A stretch of 64,000 bases of DNA from an uncultured Tenacibaculum sp. (GTDB lineage Bacteria; Bacteroidota; Bacteroidia; Flavobacteriales; Flavobacteriaceae): positions 186,001-250,000 of the forward strand of contig NZ_CANMLT010000003.1 of NCBI RefSeq assembly GCF_947498805.1, given 5' to 3'. A program made the translations under genes and the position numbers. The notes beneath the pieces are model-generated. The model did no database searches. It was not told the DNA's origin and saw nothing but the letters and a program-made list of their open reading frames with translations. This document shows positions 7,697-16,131 of this stretch, piece after piece. Each line of letters starts with the position of its first letter. The first letter of the stretch is position 1.

Positions 7697-9124
7697 TTAG
7701 TCTATACTCGAAACACGTAAAGTATTTACCATTCCCTTAGCTTCTACTGGCATAGAAGATAGGTTAATTACAAAGTCTCCAGTTTTTACAAAACCTTTCT
7801 CTCTAATGATTTCATTAACATCGTCAATTGTATCATCTGTACTTAAGTTTCTATCATAAAAATAGGCTCTTACTCCCCAAAGTAAATTTAGCTTTCCTAA
7901 AATTCTTCTTTCAGAAGTAAATGCAATTACATGTGATTTAGGTCTCCAAGCCGAAATCTGAAATGCTGTATAACCACTATTTGTTAAAGTTGAAATTGCA
8001 GCTGCATTGATATCATCTGCCATTTGAGCGGCATGATGACAAACAGATTTTGTTATAAAACGATTGGTTCTAATATGCGGTGGATTGTGAGGTACTTTAA
8101 TCAATGGTGAAAACTCTACGCTACCAATTATCTCCGTCATCTTTTTAATTACTTTCACTGGATGCTTTCCTACAGAAGTTTCTCCTGATAACATTACAGC
8201 ATCTGCTCCATCCATAATTGAGTTTGCCACATCATTTACCTCTGCTCTTGTAGGTACAGGATTCTCAATCATTGTTTCCATCATCTGCGTTGCAATAATT
8301 ACAGGAATTCTTGCTTTTTTAGCTCTTTGTACTAAACTCTTTTGAATTAATGGAACATCTTGCATAGGTACCTCTACACCTAAATCTCCACGAGCTACCA
8401 TTAATCCATCACAATAAGGAATTAAAGCATCTATGTTCTCAACAGCTTCAGGTTTTTCAATTTTTGCAATTACAGGTACTCTATAACGTGATTTTTGTTT
8501 TATCAAATCACGTAACATACGTAAATCTTCAGGAGTACGTACAAAAGATAAGGCAATCCAATCTACTTCTTGCTCAAGTGCAAAAACCACATCTTTTTTA
8601 TCTTTCTCAGTTAAGGCTGGTAATGAAATGTTGGTATTTGGTAAATTAACTCCTTTCTTAGATTTTAATGGACCTCCTACTAAAACCTTTGTAACTACTT
8701 CTTTATTCTTATCGGTAGATATTACCTCAAACATTAATTTCCCATCATCCACTAAAATCTTCTCTCCCACCTTTACATCTTTAGGGAATCGTTGATAGGT
8801 CATGTACGCCTTTTCAGCGGTACCAATACATTCTTCAGTTGTAAAAATAAAGGTATCATTATCCTTTAACAATACATCTTCTTCCATTACCCCAACACGA
8901 AGCTTAGGGCCTTGTAAATCTGCTAAAATTGCAACATTATATCCTCGCTCTTCATTTATTTCTCTAATTTGACGAACACGTTCTTTTACATCATCGTAAT
9001 CTGCATGTGAAAAGTTAATACGAAACACATTAACACCAGATGCTCCCATCTCTGCTAAAACCTCTTTAGTGCTTGTTGCTGGTCCTAATGTTGCTACTAT
9101 TTTCGTCTTTTTATTATGTGGCAT
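7697..9124 (-). CDS. pyk: Pyruvate kinase
   Basis: The protein transfers phosphate from phosphoenolpyruvate to ADP in the last step of glycolysis. At 475 residues it has the usual length. Motifs in order: TKIVATLGPA at the start, RINFSHADYDD near 37, the B domain from about 75 to 165, the catalytic Lys in IAKIEKPEAVENID, MVARGDLGVE, and QMMETMIENP followed by TRAEVNDVANSI. The C-terminal regulatory domain is present. It is the last core gene of the acpP-fabF-rnc-IPExxxVDY-pyk group, three bases after the IPExxxVDY stop codon. Confidence 0.97.
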   Translation of the reverse strand: MPHNKKTKIVATLGPATSTKEVLAEMGASGVNVFRINFSHADYDDVKERVRQIREINEERGYNVAILADLQGPKLRVGVMEEDVLLKDNDTFIFTTEECIGTAEKAYMTYQRFPKDVKVGEKILVDDGKLMFEVISTDKNKEVVTKVLVGGPLKSKKGVNLPNTNISLPALTEKDKKDVVFALEQEVDWIALSFVRTPEDLRMLRDLIKQKSRYRVPVIAKIEKPEAVENIDALIPYCDGLMVARGDLGVEVPMQDVPLIQKSLVQRAKKARIPVIIATQMMETMIENPVPTRAEVNDVANSIMDGADAVMLSGETSVGKHPVKVIKKMTEIIGSVEFSPLIKVPHNPPHIRTNRFITKSVCHHAAQMADDINAAAISTLTNSGYTAFQISAWRPKSHVIAFTSERRILGKLNLLWGVRAYFYDRNLSTDDTIDDVNEIIREKGFVKTGDFVINLSSMPVEAKGMVNTLRVSSID

Positions 9125-9127
9125 ATC

Positions 9128-9598
9128 TTAAAAAATTAAGTTCTCTTTAGATTTTAATGTTTCAGAATCTATAGTATATGAAGTTAAAATTTGCGGAATT
9201 TGATTAATCTTATCGACCATTTTCACGATAAAATCATAATCTAAATCTCCTTCAATTTTTAAAAAATAATCTACTTTCTTCTTTTCTGGTATCAAATAGG
9301 TTTTAAAGTAACTTTCTTCAAATAACCCTATTCCATCTGTCTTTCTCTTTTCTTTAAAAACATTTGTTATTAAAAACCAGTTATTATCAAGTTCTTTATC
9401 TATATAATCAAAAATCGGATAGGCAGATTTATTATTATTATCTTCAAAATCCAACTCGTAACTAGCTCTCACTAGCCTTACATCTAAAGACTGATTTAAC
9501 TTATAGGCAAGTTTATAGTCATTTAGGGGCGTGTGAATACCTATTAATGTATATTCTGCACACCAAAAATCATTGATTTCTAACGAATAAGCTTGCAT
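9128..9598 (-). CDS. IPExxxVDY family protein
   Basis: The 156-residue protein carries the family's namesake motif as IPEKKKVDYFLKI at about residues 102-114. This family is found in Bacteroidota, usually beside rnc and pyk as here, and has no known function. No signal peptide or membrane segment is visible, so it is expected to be cytoplasmic. The N-terminal half starts with an aromatic segment (INDFWCAEYTLIGIHT). Its position between RNase III and pyruvate kinase is part of its recognition. Confidence 0.9.
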   Translation of the reverse strand: MQAYSLEINDFWCAEYTLIGIHTPLNDYKLAYKLNQSLDVRLVRASYELDFEDNNNKSAYPIFDYIDKELDNNWFLITNVFKEKRKTDGIGLFEESYFKTYLIPEKKKVDYFLKIEGDLDYDFIVKMVDKINQIPQILTSYTIDSETLKSKENLIF

Positions 9599-9681
9599 AA
9601 AAACAACAATTTGTTTTTTGCTAAGTTAAGGAATGAAATGAAAAGAATTTGTGAAATTAACGAAAACGTTTTCTTAAGTAA

Positions 9682-10419
9682 TTAGGACGATTTCATCTGA
9701 TTTTGCATGGCGTAGTATACTCTTTTGGCAGCAATTTCTTCAGCCTTCTTTTTTGAAGTTGCTCTTCCTTTTGCCATTACCGTACCATCAATACTCACTC
9801 GAACACTAAAGTGTTTCTTGTTTTGGTTGCCAGTGTCTTCATAAGATTGAAAGTTATACTTTTTCTTGTTCTTTTGACACCACTCGATAATATAACCTTT
9901 GTAACTAGATATCTTCCCTTCAAGTCGCTCAATATCTACATAGCGAAGTATTACTTGCTCATAAATAAATTGATGGCAATAATTATATCCTCTGTCTAAA
10001 TATATAGCTCCAATAAACGCTTCAAATATATTTCCGTGAATATTATCACTAATATGTTCTTTAGCTATATTGCTTTTAACAAATCGAATAAGCTCTAGGT
10101 CTTTCCCTAAGGTATTTAGGTGCTCTCTACTAACTATTTTAGAGCGCATTTGGGTTAAATATCCTTCATTACCTTCTGGTGATTGTTTGTACAAATAAGA
10201 AGAAACTACAGACCCCAAGATGGCATCTCCTAAAAACTCTAATCTCTCATAGTTTATAGGATTTCCTTTATCATCAACCATTTTCATTGATCGATGGATA
10301 AATGCTTTTTTATAATAAGAAAGCTTAATGGGTTTAAAGTTTAATAATTCCTTAAGTTCATAGTAAAAATCCTCATCATCGGTTGACTGCGGTCTTACTA
10401 TTCTACGAAGGAAATTCAT
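9682..10419 (-). CDS. rnc: Ribonuclease III
   Basis: The enzyme cleaves double-stranded RNA in rRNA processing and mRNA turnover. The signature YERLEFLGDAILG lies near residues 58-70 with the metal-binding acidic residues, and NIFEAFIGAIYLDRG carries the second acidic cluster. The C-terminal double-stranded-RNA-binding domain runs from about 165 to 240 and ends ATSKKKAEEIAAKR. At 245 residues the length is normal. It starts four bases after the fabF stop codon, in the order acpP-fabF-rnc. Confidence 0.96.
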   Translation of the reverse strand: MNFLRRIVRPQSTDDEDFYYELKELLNFKPIKLSYYKKAFIHRSMKMVDDKGNPINYERLEFLGDAILGSVVSSYLYKQSPEGNEGYLTQMRSKIVSREHLNTLGKDLELIRFVKSNIAKEHISDNIHGNIFEAFIGAIYLDRGYNYCHQFIYEQVILRYVDIERLEGKISSYKGYIIEWCQKNKKKYNFQSYEDTGNQNKKHFSVRVSIDGTVMAKGRATSKKKAEEIAAKRVYYAMQNQMKSS

Positions 10420-10422
10420 AAA

Positions 10423-11676
10423 CTATTCCTCTAATTTTTTAAACGCAACACAAGCATTATGTCCACCAAAACCAAATGTATTACTTATCGCAACTTTAAT
10501 ATCTCTCTTTTGAGATTTATTAAGCGTTAAGTTCAACTCTGGATTGATGTTCTCATCAACCGTAGCATGATTGATTGTAGGAGGAACTTCTCCATTTTCC
10601 ATTGCTAAAATTGTAGCAATCGCTTCAATGGCTCCAGCTGCACCTAATAAGTGACCCGTCATTGATTTTGTAGAGTTTATATTAATATTCTTAGCATGAT
10701 CTCCGAACACCTCTGAAATTGCTTTTAACTCAGCAACATCTCCTAATGGTGTTGATGTTCCATGTGTATTAATATGATCTACTTCTTCCGGTTGTAATCC
10801 TGCGTTTTCTAGACAGTTTTTCATTACTGCAATAACACCTATTCCTTCTGGATGAGGTGCAGTCATATGGTGAGCATCAGAAGATAATCCTCCACCAACA
10901 ACTTCTGCGTAAATCTTAGCTCCACGTGCTTTTGCATGCTCGTATTCTTCTAATACAATAGCTCCTGCTCCTTCTCCTAAAACAAATCCATCTCTCGTAG
11001 CATCAAAAGGTCTAGATGCCGTTTTGTGATTTTCATTGTTTGTAGATAAAGCGTGCATTGCATTAAAACCTCCCATACCAGCAATTGTAACAGCAGCTTC
11101 AGAACCACCAGTTACAACTACATCACAGTGTCCTAAGCGAATGTAGTTTAAAGCATCAATCATAGCATTTGCAGATGATGCACATGCAGATACTGTTGTA
11201 TAATTAGGCCCCATAAATCCATTTTTAATAGAAATATTACCAGGCGCAATATCTGCAATCATTTTTGGGATAAAGAAAGGATTGAATTTAGGAGTTCCAT
11301 CTCCCCTAGAATAATTCAATACCTCTTCTTGGAAAGTTTCTAAACCTCCAATTCCCGCTCCCCAAATTACACCTACGCGTAATTTGTTTACTTCGTCTAG
11401 GTCTAATTTTGAATCTGCAATTGCTTCATCTGAAGCGACCATTGCATATTGCGTAAACCTATCCATTTTACGCGCATCTTTTCTGTTTAGAAAATCAGTC
11501 GCGTTAAAGTTTTTCAACTCACATGCAAAACGAGTTTTGAACTTGGCAGCATCGAAATACGTTATAGGTGCTGCTCCGCTAACTCCGTTAACTAAGCCGT
11601 TCCAATATTCTTCTTTATTGTTCCCTATTGGCGTTAATGCGCCAAGTCCAGTTACTACAACTCGCTTTAATTGCAT
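10423..11676 (-). CDS. fabF: Beta-ketoacyl-ACP synthase II
   Basis: The enzyme condenses malonyl-ACP with acyl-ACP in fatty acid elongation. It is 417 residues long. The catalytic triad is visible: Cys in TVSACASSANAM near residue 165, His in NTHGTSTPLGD near 305, and His in TGHLLGAAGAIEA near 340. The N-terminus VVVTGLGALTPIG and the C-terminal SNTFGFGGHNACV are typical of FabF. It starts five bases after acpP, its carrier protein gene. Confidence 0.97.
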   Translation of the reverse strand: MQLKRVVVTGLGALTPIGNNKEEYWNGLVNGVSGAAPITYFDAAKFKTRFACELKNFNATDFLNRKDARKMDRFTQYAMVASDEAIADSKLDLDEVNKLRVGVIWGAGIGGLETFQEEVLNYSRGDGTPKFNPFFIPKMIADIAPGNISIKNGFMGPNYTTVSACASSANAMIDALNYIRLGHCDVVVTGGSEAAVTIAGMGGFNAMHALSTNNENHKTASRPFDATRDGFVLGEGAGAIVLEEYEHAKARGAKIYAEVVGGGLSSDAHHMTAPHPEGIGVIAVMKNCLENAGLQPEEVDHINTHGTSTPLGDVAELKAISEVFGDHAKNININSTKSMTGHLLGAAGAIEAIATILAMENGEVPPTINHATVDENINPELNLTLNKSQKRDIKVAISNTFGFGGHNACVAFKKLEE

Positions 11677-11681
11677 ATAAA

Positions 11682-11918
11682 TTATTTTTTTGCTTCTTCA
11701 ATATAGTTTACCGCTTGACCTACTGTAGCGATATTTTCAGCTTGATCATCTGGAATTTGAATATCAAATTCTTTTTCGAACTCCATGATTAACTCAACAG
11801 TGTCTAAAGAATCTGCTCCTAAATCGTTAGTGAAGCTAGCTTCTGTAGTTACTTCGTTATCGTCTACTCCTAATTTGTCTACGATAATTGCCTTTACTCT
11901 TGATGCAATGTCTGACAT
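11682..11918 (-). CDS. acpP: Acyl carrier protein
   Basis: The 78-residue acidic helical protein carries the phosphopantetheine attachment serine in [11 protein letters not shown] near residue 37. It shuttles acyl chains for fatty acid synthesis and is encoded just upstream of fabF. A -7-like box (minus strand TATTTTTG, 11951-11958) lies about 33 bases upstream, so this gene probably leads the operon. Confidence 0.97.
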   Translation of the reverse strand: MSDIASRVKAIIVDKLGVDDNEVTTEASFTNDLGADSLDTVELIMEFEKEFDIQIPDDQAENIATVGQAVNYIEEAKK

Positions 11919-11950
11919 AATTTTATAAGTTTTAAAATTTAAAATCGGGG

Positions 11951-11958
11951 CAAAAATA
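11951..11958 (-). promoter_or_regulatory. Predicted -7 box for acpP
   Basis: TATTTTTG on the minus strand fits TAnnTTTG, 32 bases before the acpP ATG. No convincing TTTG -33 element is present at the usual distance. Confidence 0.35.
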
Positions 11959-12096
11959 CAAATCTTAATTTTTAATTCTAATTTTTGCTAAAAAATGTGA
12001 TGTCTAAAATAAAAAAAATCCTTCAATCTTTTGCTATTGTTGCCCTTGTTGTTAATAATTATTCTTTTTTTTGCAGTAACAATACAACGAAAAACC

Positions 12097-12666
12097 ATGA
12101 AACGCATCGTAATTTTTGCTTCTGGATCCGGAAGCAACGCCGAAAATATCGTCAATTATTTCAATTCTTCTCAAATTGCAACCGTTACTCATGTGCTGTC
12201 TAACAATGAGCATGCCAAAGTTTTTGATCGCTGTGAACGCCTACAAATAGAGGCTTCTCTCTTCGATAAAGAAAGTTTTGTCAAAGATGACACAGTTTTG
12301 AACTTTTTACTGGTAGAAGCCGATTTTATTGTGTTAGCCGGTTTTTTATGGCGAGTTCCTTCAAAAATAGTAGAAGCCTTCCCTAATAAAATAATAAATA
12401 TTCATCCAGCATTGTTACCTAAATATGGCGGAAAGGGAATGTATGGAATGAACGTACATAAAGCAGTAAAAGAGAATAAAGAGCATGAAACGGGTATTAC
12501 GATTCATTATGTAAATGAGAATTATGACGAAGGAGCCATCATTTTTCAAGCGTCAACAGCGCTTTCTGAAAATGACACACCAGAAACTATTGCGACAAAA
12601 GTTCATGAACTTGAATACAAACATTTTCCTGAAATAATAGAACAAGTGATTACTAAGCATGGGTAA
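12097..12666 (+). CDS. purN: Phosphoribosylglycinamide formyltransferase
   Basis: The enzyme transfers a formyl group from 10-formyl-tetrahydrofolate to GAR in purine synthesis. The 189-residue form begins KRIVIFASGSGSNAENI. The catalytic region INIHPALLPKYGGKGMYG supplies Asn and His, and the Asp lies in NYDEGAII. The same frame is open upstream from a TTG at 12031 and would add a hydrophobic leader, but ATG 12097 gives the standard start. Its last bases overlap the RNase H start by 8 bp. Confidence 0.95.
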   Translation: MKRIVIFASGSGSNAENIVNYFNSSQIATVTHVLSNNEHAKVFDRCERLQIEASLFDKESFVKDDTVLNFLLVEADFIVLAGFLWRVPSKIVEAFPNKIINIHPALLPKYGGKGMYGMNVHKAVKENKEHETGITIHYVNENYDEGAIIFQASTALSENDTPETIATKVHELEYKHFPEIIEQVITKHG

Positions 12667-13297
12667 AAAAAAGAAATACTATGTAGTTTGGAAAGGAAAA
12701 AAAACAGGTGTTTTTTCTTCTTGGGAAAGCTGTAAAAAGCAAATTGATGGTTTTCAAGGTGCACAATACAAGGCTTTTGCCAATAAAGAAGAAGCTGAAA
12801 TTGCTTTGAAAAAAAAATATGAAGATTATAAAGGAAAAGACACCAAAAAACCTACACTCTCTGCTTCTGAAAAAGCAAAGTATGGAACACCAATCTTAGA
12901 CAGTATTTCTGTTGATGCAGCATGTTCAGGGAATCCTGGGATTATGGAATATAGAGGAGTTCTAACGCACTCTAAAAAGGAAATATTTAAAATGGGGCCG
13001 TTTAAGAATGGAACCAATAACATTGGAGAATTTTTAGCTTTGGTTCATGGAATTGCACTATTAAAAGCTAAAAAAATGGATAATACTCCAATTTATTCCG
13101 ACTCTAAAATTGCCATGAGTTGGGTAGTAAAAAAACAGTGTAGAACAAATGTTGCATTTGATAGCACCAATAAAGAAATTCTTGACTTAATAAAAAGAGC
13201 AGAAAACTGGCTTCAAAACAATACCTACAAAACTCCTATCTTAAAATGGGAAACGAAGGCTTGGGGAGAAATCCCCGCAGATTTTGGAAGAAAATAA
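12659..13297 (+). CDS. rnhA: Ribonuclease H with viroplasmin-like N-terminal domain
   Basis: The 212-residue protein joins an N-terminal caulimovirus viroplasmin/hybrid-binding domain (residues 4-45, YYVVWKGKKTGVFSSW and FQGAQYKAF) to an RNase HI catalytic domain from about 75. Catalytic acids are seen in ISVDAACSGNPG, NNIGEFLALVHG and IYSDSKIAMSWV. It degrades the RNA strand of RNA-DNA hybrids, and the N-terminal domain raises hybrid affinity in known members. It overlaps purN by 8 bp and is followed by a terminator. Confidence 0.93.
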   Translation: MGKKKKYYVVWKGKKTGVFSSWESCKKQIDGFQGAQYKAFANKEEAEIALKKKYEDYKGKDTKKPTLSASEKAKYGTPILDSISVDAACSGNPGIMEYRGVLTHSKKEIFKMGPFKNGTNNIGEFLALVHGIALLKAKKMDNTPIYSDSKIAMSWVVKKQCRTNVAFDSTNKEILDLIKRAENWLQNNTYKTPILKWETKAWGEIPADFGRK

Positions 13298-13300
13298 AAA

Positions 13301-13322
13301 AGTCAGGTAAAATTACCTGACT
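13301..13322. terminator. Terminator between RNase H and the YwqK-like gene
   Basis: Perfect 10-bp inverted repeat AGTCAGGTAA / TTACCTGACT with a 2-base AA spacer (effective loop 4 or more), placed between two converging genes and flanked by A- and T-rich DNA. Confidence 0.75.
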
Positions 13323-13356
13323 TATATATTTAACCAAAAATAATTTGGCTTAACAA

Positions 13357-13704
13357 TTATTTAATTGCAATGTTAGTGGATTCTTTCCAGTGTTGAACGC
13401 TAGCTACAGCATTATTCTCATAGTTTACTTCTTTTAAACCATCTTTATGCCATAGAAACCATTTTCCTACTTTCTTTCCTTGGTTATAGTGAGCAATAGC
13501 CGTTTTGTTTCCTTTATTATCATAAGTTATCCAAGTTCCTTCTAACTTCTTATCTTTAAAAAAACCTTGTTCTTTAACTTTACCATCTTCATAAAAAGAA
13601 GTTACCTTCACCATATCTCCTGCTTTTTCGTATTTAGGAGTTACTTCTTGAGCTTGCATTAACGCAGCTGACAACATACATGCTATTACTACTATTTTTT
13701 TCAT
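13357..13704 (-). CDS. Secreted MORN/YwqK-like repeat protein
   Basis: The 115-residue protein has a signal peptide (MKKIVVIACMLSAALMQAQ) and then MORN-variant repeats: YEDGKVKEQGFFKDKKLEGTW, YDNKGNKTAIAHYNQGKKVGKW and LWHKDGLKEVNYENN. Such repeats occur in YwqK-family proteins, sometimes labelled antitoxin, but no partner toxin is adjacent. The frame is open to 13770, but the ATG at 13704 starts the signal peptide exactly. It is expected in the periplasm or outer membrane; the function is unknown. Confidence 0.8.
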   Translation of the reverse strand: MKKIVVIACMLSAALMQAQEVTPKYEKAGDMVKVTSFYEDGKVKEQGFFKDKKLEGTWITYDNKGNKTAIAHYNQGKKVGKWFLWHKDGLKEVNYENNAVASVQHWKESTNIAIK

Positions 13705-13878
13705 ATTCAACACTTTAATTATTAACACTAACATTACAAATATATGTATTTTTTTACAAAAAACAAACATTTACATAACATTAAATTAACATTAGGGTTA
13801 ACACACCAATAATTACCCCTATTTTTCCTTCAAAAAATTAGTATATTCAAGCTCATTTTTTAACTAAAAAAAATTATT

Positions 13879-14079
13879 ATGGCAGTAATGAAAGTTATTG
13901 AGATCCTAGCGAACTCAGAAAAAAGTTGGGAAGACGCAACTAAAAAAGCAATCAAACAAGCTTCAAAATCGGTTAAGAGTATTAAATCTGCTTTTGTACA
14001 ATCACAAAGCGTTGTTGTTAACGATAATGAGGTCTCTGAATTTAGAGTAAACCTTAAGGTTACTTTTGAAGTCAAGTAA
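13879..14079 (+). CDS. Dodecin flavin-binding protein
   Basis: The 66-residue protein matches dodecin: MKVIEILANSEKSWEDATKKAI, with the Trp that stacks on flavin, and a closing beta strand EFRVNLKVTFEVK. Dodecins form hollow 12-subunit shells that bind FMN, riboflavin or CoA and buffer flavins. The gene stands alone with a strong terminator at 14109-14134. Confidence 0.93.
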   Translation: MAVMKVIEILANSEKSWEDATKKAIKQASKSVKSIKSAFVQSQSVVVNDNEVSEFRVNLKVTFEVK

Positions 14080-14108
14080 TTAAACCAAATATAAAAACTT
14101 ATACTACT

Positions 14109-14140
14109 AGCAGTTTTGGTTAATCAAAACTGCTTTTTTT
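14109..14140 (+). terminator. Dodecin terminator
   Basis: AGCAGTTTTG (14109-14118) and CAAAACTGCT (14125-14134) form a perfect 10-bp stem with loop GTTAAT, followed by a run of seven T. The stem contains the TTTG that may serve as the -33 element of the next gene. Confidence 0.9.
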
Positions 14141-14147
14141 ATCTTTG
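14115..14147 (+). promoter_or_regulatory. Promoter of the DUF1304 gene, overlapping the dodecin terminator
   Basis: TTTG at 14115-14118 is followed after 21 bases by TATCTTTG at 14140-14147. Both fit the Bacteroidota consensus. The -33 element lies inside the upstream hairpin stem, and the -7 box starts at the last T of the terminator. The ATG follows five bases later, implying a leaderless or nearly leaderless mRNA. Confidence 0.55.
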
Positions 14148-14152
14148 AAAAC

Positions 14153-14506
14153 ATGAATACTATACAATATATCTTAATTGGGTTGGTTGCACTAATCCAC
14201 ATTTACATCGTAATTTTAGAAATGGTTTTATGGACAAAACCTAAAGGAATAAAAACATTTAGCTTAAAAAGTGTTGAATATGCTGAGGAAACCCAGGTTT
14301 TAGCAGCAAATCAAGGCCTATATAATGGTTTTTTAGCTGCTGGATTAATTTGGTCTATGCTCAGTCAAAAAACAGATGTTGCTATCTTTTTCTTAAGCTG
14401 TGTCTTTGTTGCTGGTATCTATGGAGCTTATTCAACTAAAAAACCAAGAATTTTCTTTGTACAATCTATCCCTGCGTTGTTAGGTTTAGTATTTTTGCTT
14501 TTCTAA
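14153..14506 (+). CDS. DUF1304 family membrane protein
   Basis: The 117-residue protein has four predicted helices and the DUF1304 pattern: LIGLVALIHIYIVILEMVLW at the start, VLAANQGLYNGFLAAGLIW in the middle, and GIYGAYSTKKPRIFFVQSIP near the end. The family sits in the cytoplasmic membrane and has no established function. The start ATG follows a TATCTTTG box by five bases. Confidence 0.88.
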   Translation: MNTIQYILIGLVALIHIYIVILEMVLWTKPKGIKTFSLKSVEYAEETQVLAANQGLYNGFLAAGLIWSMLSQKTDVAIFFLSCVFVAGIYGAYSTKKPRIFFVQSIPALLGLVFLLF

Positions 14507-14572
14507 ACTTTAACTAAAAACCACTACTACCATTTATTCATATAATCAATTATTAATTTTTAAATTTTAAAC

Positions 14573-15379
14573 ATGGAAAAGTATTGGAATAACATTCAAG
14601 ACTTATTAGTAGAGTACGCTCCAAAAGTGTTAACCGCATTAGCTATTTTAATTGTAGGTTTATTTATCATTAAATTTATTGTTAAAGCGGCTAAGAAAAT
14701 AATGAAGAAACAAGATGTAGATATTACGCTACAGAAGTTTTTAGCTGACTTATTAGGTTGGGCATTAAAAGCTTTATTATTTGTTACTGTAGTATCTAAA
14801 CTTGGAGTTGCAACCACTTCTTTTGCAGCTATTATTGGTGCTGCTGGTTTAGCTGTTGGTTTAGCACTACAAGGTTCCTTATCTAATTTTGCAGGTGGTG
14901 CATTAATTATGATTTTTAAACCTTTCAAAGTAGGTGATTTAATCGAAGCACAAGGAGTTACTGGGGTAGTGAAGGAAATTCAAATTTTCACAACACATTT
15001 AAATACTCCTGGAAACAAGTTGGCTATTATTCCTAACGGAGCTTTATCTAATGGAAACATTATCAATTATACTGCTGAAGGTAAACTTCGTGTTGATTTA
15101 ACCTTTGGGGTATCTTATGATGCAGATATCAAGCAGACAAAAGAGATTTTAATGGAGGTTTTAACTTCAAATCCTAAAGTTTTACAAGATCCTGCTCCTT
15201 CTGTAAATGTATCGGAACTAGCTGATAGCTCAGTTAACTTTGCAGTGCGTCCATGGGTAAATACAGCCGACTACTGGGATGTATATTTTGGAACAACTGA
15301 AAATGTAAAATTAGCACTTGATAAAGCTGGAATTGAAATTCCTTATCCACACTCTGTGGAAATACAAAAAGAAGGTTAA
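14573..15379 (+). CDS. mscS: Small-conductance mechanosensitive channel (MscS)
   Basis: This 268-residue MscS-type channel has N-terminal helices near 18-38 and 60-85. The glycine/alanine-rich pore helix GLAVGLALQGSLSNFAGGAL lies near 95-115, followed by the beta domain starting PFKVGDLIEAQGVTGVV and the C-terminal alpha/beta domain. It opens under membrane tension and releases solutes on osmotic downshock. Its length and single-domain build match the minimal E. coli MscS type. Its stop codon overlaps that of tsaB on the other strand by 4 bp. Confidence 0.95.
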   Translation: MEKYWNNIQDLLVEYAPKVLTALAILIVGLFIIKFIVKAAKKIMKKQDVDITLQKFLADLLGWALKALLFVTVVSKLGVATTSFAAIIGAAGLAVGLALQGSLSNFAGGALIMIFKPFKVGDLIEAQGVTGVVKEIQIFTTHLNTPGNKLAIIPNGALSNGNIINYTAEGKLRVDLTFGVSYDADIKQTKEILMEVLTSNPKVLQDPAPSVNVSELADSSVNFAVRPWVNTADYWDVYFGTTENVKLALDKAGIEIPYPHSVEIQKEG

Positions 15380-16050
15380 ACTTTCTTTTTCTGAGGAGTA
15401 ACAACAAAATCTTTTAAATAAAAAGGCTCAAAATAAGCGACATCTTCGATGTCGTTTTTTTTGTACTTATCATAACTTAATTGTGCCATTTCTTTTGCTG
15501 AAGGGAATTTTCCATCTATAAAAACGGCATTTTCATGTGTAATTACCTCTTTACATTTTTCTGCTCCATCTCCTAAGAAATATACCTTTCCTTCATTTAA
15601 ATAATCTAAAAAGGAGTTCTCATCAATGATTTCAGCTTTGATCTCTCTTATTTGATAATACTCCTTATTATACACAGCAGCATATACCTCCATTCTACGA
15701 GCATCTAACATAGGTACAACTACCCCATCCACTTCAATGGAATGTGCTAACGAAGTCAATGTTTCTAATGAAATTAAAGGTTTTTCAAATGCAAAACACA
15801 ATCCTTTTGCAGCAGAAACCCCAATACGTAATCCTGTATAAGAACCCGGACCTTTACTTACCGCTATTGCATCAATATCTTTTTTTTCTATCGATGCTTC
15901 CTCAAGGATATCTTGAATAAAAGGATGGAGCTTTTCTGCATGTGAATAATTACCATCGTTTAATTCCTTCAGAGCTAAAAGTTCACCATTTCTTGCAATG
16001 CTTACCGAACAATTTTTTGTTGCTGTTTCTATATTAAGAATTGTTGCCAC
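15376..16050 (-). CDS. tsaB: tRNA threonylcarbamoyladenosine biosynthesis protein TsaB
   Basis: TsaB is the ASKHA-fold partner that dimerises with TsaD for t6A37 modification of tRNAs. Motifs: ILNIETATKNCSVSIAR at the start, HAEKLHPFIQDIL, and VSKGPGSYTGLRIGVSAAKG. I chose GTG at 16050 (224 residues). A promoter with TATCTTTG at 16067-16074 and TTTG at 16093-16096 lies just upstream. The alternative ATGs at 16077 and 16095 lie upstream of, or inside, that promoter and the tolC terminator. The gene converges on mscS with overlapping stop codons. Confidence 0.92.
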   Translation of the reverse strand: MATILNIETATKNCSVSIARNGELLALKELNDGNYSHAEKLHPFIQDILEEASIEKKDIDAIAVSKGPGSYTGLRIGVSAAKGLCFAFEKPLISLETLTSLAHSIEVDGVVVPMLDARRMEVYAAVYNKEYYQIREIKAEIIDENSFLDYLNEGKVYFLGDGAEKCKEVITHENAVFIDGKFPSAKEMAQLSYDKYKKNDIEDVAYFEPFYLKDFVVTPQKKKV

Positions 16051-16066
16051 GTATTTATTTTTTTCG

Positions 16067-16096
16067 CAAAGATACATAAAGAAAAACCTCACCAAA
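16067..16096 (-). promoter_or_regulatory. tsaB promoter, -33 element in the tolC terminator loop
   Basis: On the minus strand TTTG (16096-16093) is followed after 18 bases by TATCTTTG (16074-16067). The TTTG overlaps the loop of the terminator hairpin at 16085-16106. It fixes GTG 16050 as the likely tsaB start. Confidence 0.55.
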
Positions 16097-16106
16097 TGGT
16101 GAGGTT
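16085..16106 (-). terminator. tolC-family gene terminator
   Basis: AACCTCACC (16085-16093) and GGTGAGGTT (16098-16106) form a perfect 9-bp stem with loop AAAT, followed on the minus strand by a T-rich stretch, 26 bases after the stop of the outer membrane efflux gene. Confidence 0.85.
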
Positions 16107-16131
16107 AAAATTTGTAATATATCTATCAAAA

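Noticed and set aside
11384..11680. A 98-codon frame opposite fabF
   Set aside because: It lies within fabF, whose active-site motifs are complete; there is no independent evidence.
14596..14928. A 110-codon frame opposite mscS
   Set aside because: It mirrors the conserved MscS pore region and has no family features.
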